A stretch of 64,000 nucleotides of DNA from contig NC_059501.1 in NCBI RefSeq assembly GCF_914767665.1, positions 40,710,501 through 40,774,500 on the forward strand. The letters run 5' to 3'. Positions 61,432 through 64,000 of this stretch are shown here, piece by piece (positions within the stretch are counted from its first letter, which is position 1; each line of letters begins with the position of its first letter). The position numbers were made by a program, and so were the translations under genes. Below the pieces are notes generated by a model. That model was not told where the DNA came from. It did no database searches and was given only the letters and a program-made list of their open reading frames with translations. This stretch comes from Harmonia axyridis (lineage: Eukaryota; Arthropoda; Insecta; Coleoptera; Coccinellidae).

Positions 61432-61538
61432 GATAGTTGAATAACTTTAAGAAAAAAGTATGAGAATTATTCAACTAATTCAGATATTCAGATAGTTGAA
61501 TAACTTTAAGAAAAAAGTATGAGAATTATTCAACTATC
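61432..61538. repeat. Duplicated 13-bp-stem hairpin (unit J)
   Basis: Same 59-base-period duplication as at 2274-2380 in unit A; all units between have a single hairpin or none. Confidence 0.8.
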
Positions 61539-63625
61539 TATCAGTAAATAATTAAATAATGCTTTAATGACCATAACGTGATCAGATAAACATGAAAAGT
61601 TAGACGCTTTTCTCAAAGTTTTTTTAAAATGTTTATTTGTTTTATAATTTTTTTTTTCGTGGTATTTATTTATCACTGACCTCTGAACAATAAGAATTTA
61701 GTTGCTGGTATCAGGACTTAATTTAGTTTATTCACAAATTCTTATGGATACCTATGTTATCTACTAGAAAGTTAAATAATGGTTTAATGAACGTGACGTC
61801 ATCAGATAACCAACAAAAGTTTGACTTAGGTACTCTTAATTTGTGTAGGTACATTTAAAATATTTATTTGTCATATTTATAATGACTTACCTAATGAGGT
61901 TGATGGCCATTCTGAAAATTCTAACTATCTTATGTATTATCAGATAAATAGTTCTTGGAATGTATCTGTCAACAGATAAGAAACGGAAGTTTTACCCTTT
62001 TTTAAAATATTCATTTTTACCAGGGTGATAAAATAAATCAGATATAATTGAACGAAAATAAAAATCATATTCTCTTTTCCCATTGTTTAGGTTGAATTTT
62101 GAAACGTTCAACTAAAGAACGAAATCAGTTTGAGTAGTTTGATACTTCAAAATAAATATCGATATGTAGAATTTCAAAACTGAAATTATAATATATATTA
62201 TAATTAATAACGAAAGTATTCCATAAAAATAGGAGCAAACTACTGAATATGTCGTATTTAACCTAATATTGTCACGATAAATCAGGATTTTCAACTAATG
62301 GAACTAGAGCATAATAGGTTTCCTGTGATCGATATCATAATGCGAAAAATTAAAAAATATCGAATTTGACATTCTAAAATTAATATCGAATATTTTCGAT
62401 ACCTATGTAGCTGTTTCTAATTTCTGGACATCGAAAATAAAAGTTATGACTCAATATTGCTGAGAGCCCCAGAAATAAATAAAAACAATAAAATATTAAT
62501 ATTATTCAACGGCTGCTTTCAAATATCAGAAGGTGTTTTCAACAGGTTCTGGTCACGATAAATCAGAATTTTTGACTAATGCAATTAGATCATAATATGT
62601 TTCGTGTGGTCGAATTCAAAATGCGAAATATTTAAAAAATATCGAATTTGATGCTCTAAAATAAATATCGATATGTAGAATTTCAAATTTGAAATTCTGC
62701 TTAACGAAAATACTCGATAAAAATGGGAGCAAACTACTAAATATGTCGTTTTCAACTGAATCTCGTCATCTGAATCTTATAATTCTCCTTTATGATAGAT
62801 TAGTCTATTGTGCAACAAGTGGGGAAAGTCCAACATTTCTCGCGGGTTTGGAAGTTTGTGGTACGAGCCTGAAAGGCGAGTGCCACTTATAATTAATTTA
62901 TTCATAGCTATATCATACCTTACTAACTAGATCTTCGTTATAATTTGGATTTTTCTGAGTATTAGGTACTAGAGAATAGTTTGAAATTTTTACTCTTATT
63001 ACATGATGAAAACTTTGAATTAGAATATCCATGCCAAATTCAAAGTCAATATCTTGTAAAGGACAGGTGCTATGAGAAAAAACTTGAAAAAATCAAACTT
63101 CAACACCCTGTATATGGAAAACAAAGAGTTTGGGTGCACATCCTTCAATTTAGGAACACCCTGTATAAAAGCTGATTTAGAGTTTTATTCAATCCATTCG
63201 GTTTCTTTCATGCTGAATGAACCTAGTGTCATTTTGAAGTAAAAAGTGGTCCATTTTGAAGTGAAAGCTTGTATCTTTCCATGATTAACTGACATAACCT
63301 ACTGAACACAAGTGACATGGAAAATATCATAAAATTAATACACTTTGTTACTTCATATAATGTGAAAATACAAGTAAATGAATGGAGACATTTTTTATTC
63401 TATTCATTCCACCTTCAATGCATTTTGTGAAAACCCATATTAATGAACGGCAAAAAAAAATGCCGTCCCAAAATGGCGGAAGAATCTAGAAGTTCCCCCC
63501 CCCAAAAGTGGGTCCTGGATCCGCGCCTGACTTATTTGAGTACTTAAGTGTGTTGGTACGCTTACTAGCTTAGTATCAGTTTAACAGTGCTGAAGTACAG
63601 AACAGATAATTTTAAAGCTAAAAAG

Positions 63626-64000
63626 ATGTCTTTGGATCATTTATATGAGTTCAGCTTCGAAAAGTTGTACAACGACTGTACAGAAAGGTAATGCTTTTAC
63701 ATCATTTTTTTCTTTAAATATTTTTGAAACAATATAATCGAATGTAATCTTCAGTTTCTGAATGTTGCATTTTTATAAAGAAATTTTTGTTCAATATATG
63801 TGTATGAAATGAACGATAACCATATTGTACCTATCAAACAGCGAATTAATATGTACTTTTTTTTCCTAGGGGTATAACTTTTGAGGAAGACTGCAGCGTA
63901 TGTCTGAGTAGGTTGACTGGAGAACTGTACCTAACAGATTGCAGGCATTGTTTTCACAAAGAATGCATCGACAGGTGGTGCTCCAGTTCTTCCAAATGTT
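63626..64000 (+). CDS. RING-H2 finger protein, copy J (partial)
   Basis: Exon 1 is 63626-63687 and exon 2 starts at 63870. The window ends within the RING just after C64, so the last two zinc ligands and the tail are not visible. Sequence so far equals copy A. Confidence 0.8.

Larger units (their letters stand above)
58970..64000 (+). repeat. Tandem array unit J (3' end cut by window)
   Basis: From 59159 onward it lines up with position 1 onward of unit A without any net length change (offset 59,158). It shares A-only features: TATAGGTAATGG, TACAAGGTGTTCC, duplicated hairpin, CGATATCATAATG. I noticed only about ten single-base differences over 4.84 kb. Confidence 0.95.

Noticed and set aside
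1..64000. Possibility of bacterial, viral or polydnavirus-type DNA
   Set aside because: Spliced genes, LINEs, Penelope elements and MITEs fit an insect chromosome; no viral structural or replication gene is present.

Overview
The window is AT-rich eukaryotic DNA, almost certainly from an insect. The evidence is a spliceosomal GT-AG intron, an AATAAA polyadenylation signal, CR1/L2-like and RTE/BovB-like non-LTR retrotransposons, a Penelope-like element with a GIY-YIG endonuclease, a palindromic MITE and mariner/hAT-like terminal motifs. The frequent ACAGGGTGT/ACACCCTGT ends recall beetle and other insect repeats, but I cannot name a species. There are no bacterial operons and no rRNA, tRNA or CRISPR.

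The whole window is one head-to-tail tandem array. Ten units (A to J here, numbered from a shared TTAGGTGTACAAC landmark) lie in the same orientation. Their starts are before 1 (A), then 5521, 13750, 19294, 24949, 28914, 41984, 47685, 53317 and 58970 (J, cut by the window end). The basic unit is about 5.65 kb. Each unit holds one small two-exon gene on the + strand. Exon 1 is 62 bases, the intron is 182 bases (181 in unit B), and exon 2 carries a complete RING-H2 (C3H2C3) finger followed by an acidic Glu/Asp/Asn tail. The product is 125, 128 or 129 residues. All nine complete copies keep the start codon, both splice sites, all eight zinc ligands and the stop, and their length differences are all multiples of three. 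The product looks like a soluble E3 ubiquitin-ligase-type protein, but its substrate and role are unknown. About 50 bases upstream lies an initiator-like TATCAGTT, just downstream of an hAT-like terminal motif. An AATAAA lies about 460 bases after the stop.

The remaining 4.7 to 5 kb of each unit is spacer: mariner-TIR-like direct repeats, a hairpin-bearing ACAGGGTGTTCC end, a 439-bp palindromic MITE, a 13-bp-stem hairpin and AT-rich DNA without convincing genes. Short ORFs recur in every unit because the units are near-identical; I do not call them genes.

Three units depart strongly from the basic length. Unit B (5521-13749) lost about 0.5 kb including the MITE and gained a 3.1-kb 5'-truncated CR1/L2-like LINE at 7634-10709 on the - strand. 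Unit E lost about 1.7 kb of spacer. Unit F (28914-41983) carries a 7.4-kb nested insertion at 30718-38131. That insertion is two Penelope-like copies joined head to head, and one of them is itself split by a 2.73-kb RTE-type LINE (34603-37332) with an uninterrupted ORF and an 8-bp target duplication.

The units evolve in concert but not uniformly. Unit A and unit J line up base for base at a fixed offset of 59,158 and share private variants. Units C and I share another variant set, and D and G a third. Such patchwork suggests unequal exchange and gene conversion, or a larger higher-order repeat; an assembly artefact must be excluded for the A/J match.
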